Positions 63,594-64,000 of a DNA stretch of 64,000 nt are shown in pieces. The stretch covers positions 1-64,000 of the forward strand of contig NZ_CP031012.1 in the NCBI RefSeq assembly GCF_009497775.1, in the 5' to 3' direction. Each line of letters opens with the position of its first letter. Position 1 is the stretch's first letter. The translations under genes were made by a program, and so were the position numbers. The notes under the pieces are model-generated. The model made no database searches and was not told the DNA's origin. It saw nothing but the letters and a program-made list of their open reading frames with translations. This DNA comes from Alcaligenes faecalis. GTDB lineage: Bacteria > Pseudomonadota > Gammaproteobacteria > Burkholderiales > Burkholderiaceae_B.

Positions 63594-64000
63594 ATGGCTG
63601 AGCGATCGTTTGTCGAAGAAGTCAAAAAGCTGCGCCTGGGTGATGGAGACGTATTCAGTGGCGAAGGCATCCTGGCAGTGACCAAAGCCCTGCTGGAATC
63701 GGGCGTGTCCTACGTGGCCGGCTACCAGGGTGCGCCTATCTCGCACTTGATGGACGTGCTGGCGGATGCCCAGGACATCCTGCAAGAAAACGGTATCCGT
63801 TTTGAAAACAGTGCCAGCGAGGCAACGGCGGCGGCAACGCTGGCCGCGTCGGTTAACTACCCGCTGCGTGGCGCCATCACTTTTAAAGCAACCGTGGGTA
63901 CCAACGTGGCCTCGGACGCGCTGGCCAACCTGGCCTCCGGTGGGGTCAAGGGCGGTGCGCTGATCATTGTGGGCGAAGACTACGGTGAAGGCTCGTCCAT
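63594..64000 (+). CDS. Indolepyruvate/2-oxoacid ferredoxin oxidoreductase, N-terminal part (runs off window)
   Basis: Only the first 135 or so residues are visible. They match the start of indolepyruvate ferredoxin oxidoreductase alpha-type proteins: GDGDVFSGEGILAVTKALLE, SYVAGYQGAPISHLMDVLAD and FENSASEATAAATLAASVNYP, then TFKATVGTNVASDALANLAS. These TPP enzymes oxidatively decarboxylate arylpyruvates to aryl-acyl-CoA. The ATG follows AAGGAAAG. The gene is open at base 64000, so whether alpha and gamma/beta parts are fused is unknown. Confidence 0.85.
   Translation, partial: MAERSFVEEVKKLRLGDGDVFSGEGILAVTKALLESGVSYVAGYQGAPISHLMDVLADAQDILQENGIRFENSASEATAAATLAASVNYPLRGAITFKATVGTNVASDALANLASGGVKGGALIIVGEDYGEGSS

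Overview
The window looks like the start of a chromosome from a betaproteobacterium of the Alcaligenaceae, probably Alcaligenes or a close relative. It opens 7 bases before dnaA, followed by dnaN and gyrB. Base composition is moderately GC-rich. The gene content also fits this family: many GntR/IclR/MarR/LysR-controlled catabolic operons, three stand-alone Bug-type (TctC) receptors, several TRAP and branched-chain-type ABC transporters, general porins of the family, and an arylmalonate decarboxylase homologue, an enzyme first known from Alcaligenes/Bordetella bronchiseptica. This placement rests on reading proteins by eye. I saw no rRNA, tRNA, CRISPR array, insertion sequence or prophage.

Layout. 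1-6.8 kb: replication genes dnaA-dnaN-gyrB, then rsuA and a GNAT acetyltransferase. 7.3-11 kb: a TRAP operon (dctQ-dctM-dctP) ending in an HGGYW-type alpha/beta hydrolase. 11.3-12.4 kb: a toxin-first toxin-antitoxin pair and a GFA-family protein. 12.7-19.8 kb: a divergent amine/imino-acid catabolic module. One arm is VOC-RidA fusion, DapA-family lyase and porin. The other is an XRE-cupin regulator plus a three-subunit flavin/iron-sulfur dehydrogenase of the HcnABC/opine oxidase/D-hydroxyproline dehydrogenase type. 19.8-30.6 kb: a Rieske oxygenase module (KARI paralogue, oxygenase, reductase, FcbT-like TRAP permeases) with GntR and LysR regulators, a class II aldolase and the TRAP receptor on the other strand. 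30.7-35.8 kb: porin and MFS permease divergent from an ArgE-like deacylase and an aminotransferase. 36.1-45.1 kb: a nine-gene operon with a Liv-type ABC importer (both ATPases fused into one protein), an acyl-CoA ligase, a small unknown protein, an alpha/beta hydrolase, a GntR/UTRA regulator and an enoyl-CoA hydratase. 45.3-49.2 kb: a large classical autotransporter behind a very AT-rich promoter region. 49.2-51.8 kb: gntR-bug-arylmalonate decarboxylase operon. 52-54.2 kb: EamA exporter and a CobW/G3E GTPase whose metal-binding linker is built from two hexanucleotide microsatellites. 54.4-63.4 kb: Bug receptor, ABM-MFS fusion, GST, 5'-nucleotidase-like protein, IclR regulator, sulfatase/phosphonate monoester hydrolase with its Bug receptor, and MarR. 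The window ends inside an indolepyruvate ferredoxin oxidoreductase-like gene.

How it fits together. Almost everything after gyrB is uptake plus degradation of organic acids, amines and aromatic or acyl compounds, each block carrying its own importer and regulator. The most interesting non-coding signal is an 18-base element found with 16 identities in two promoters 9 kb apart: the TRAP operon at 7.3 kb and the XRE-cupin/VOC-RidA intergenic region. It suggests that one regulator ties that transporter to the dehydrogenase/DapA/RidA module. A second likely regulon is marked by GTATAC-centred palindromes before the VOC-RidA gene and before the KARI/Rieske operon, with a GntR/FCD regulator lying between them. 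Substrates are not determinable from sequence alone; where I name one it is an inference.
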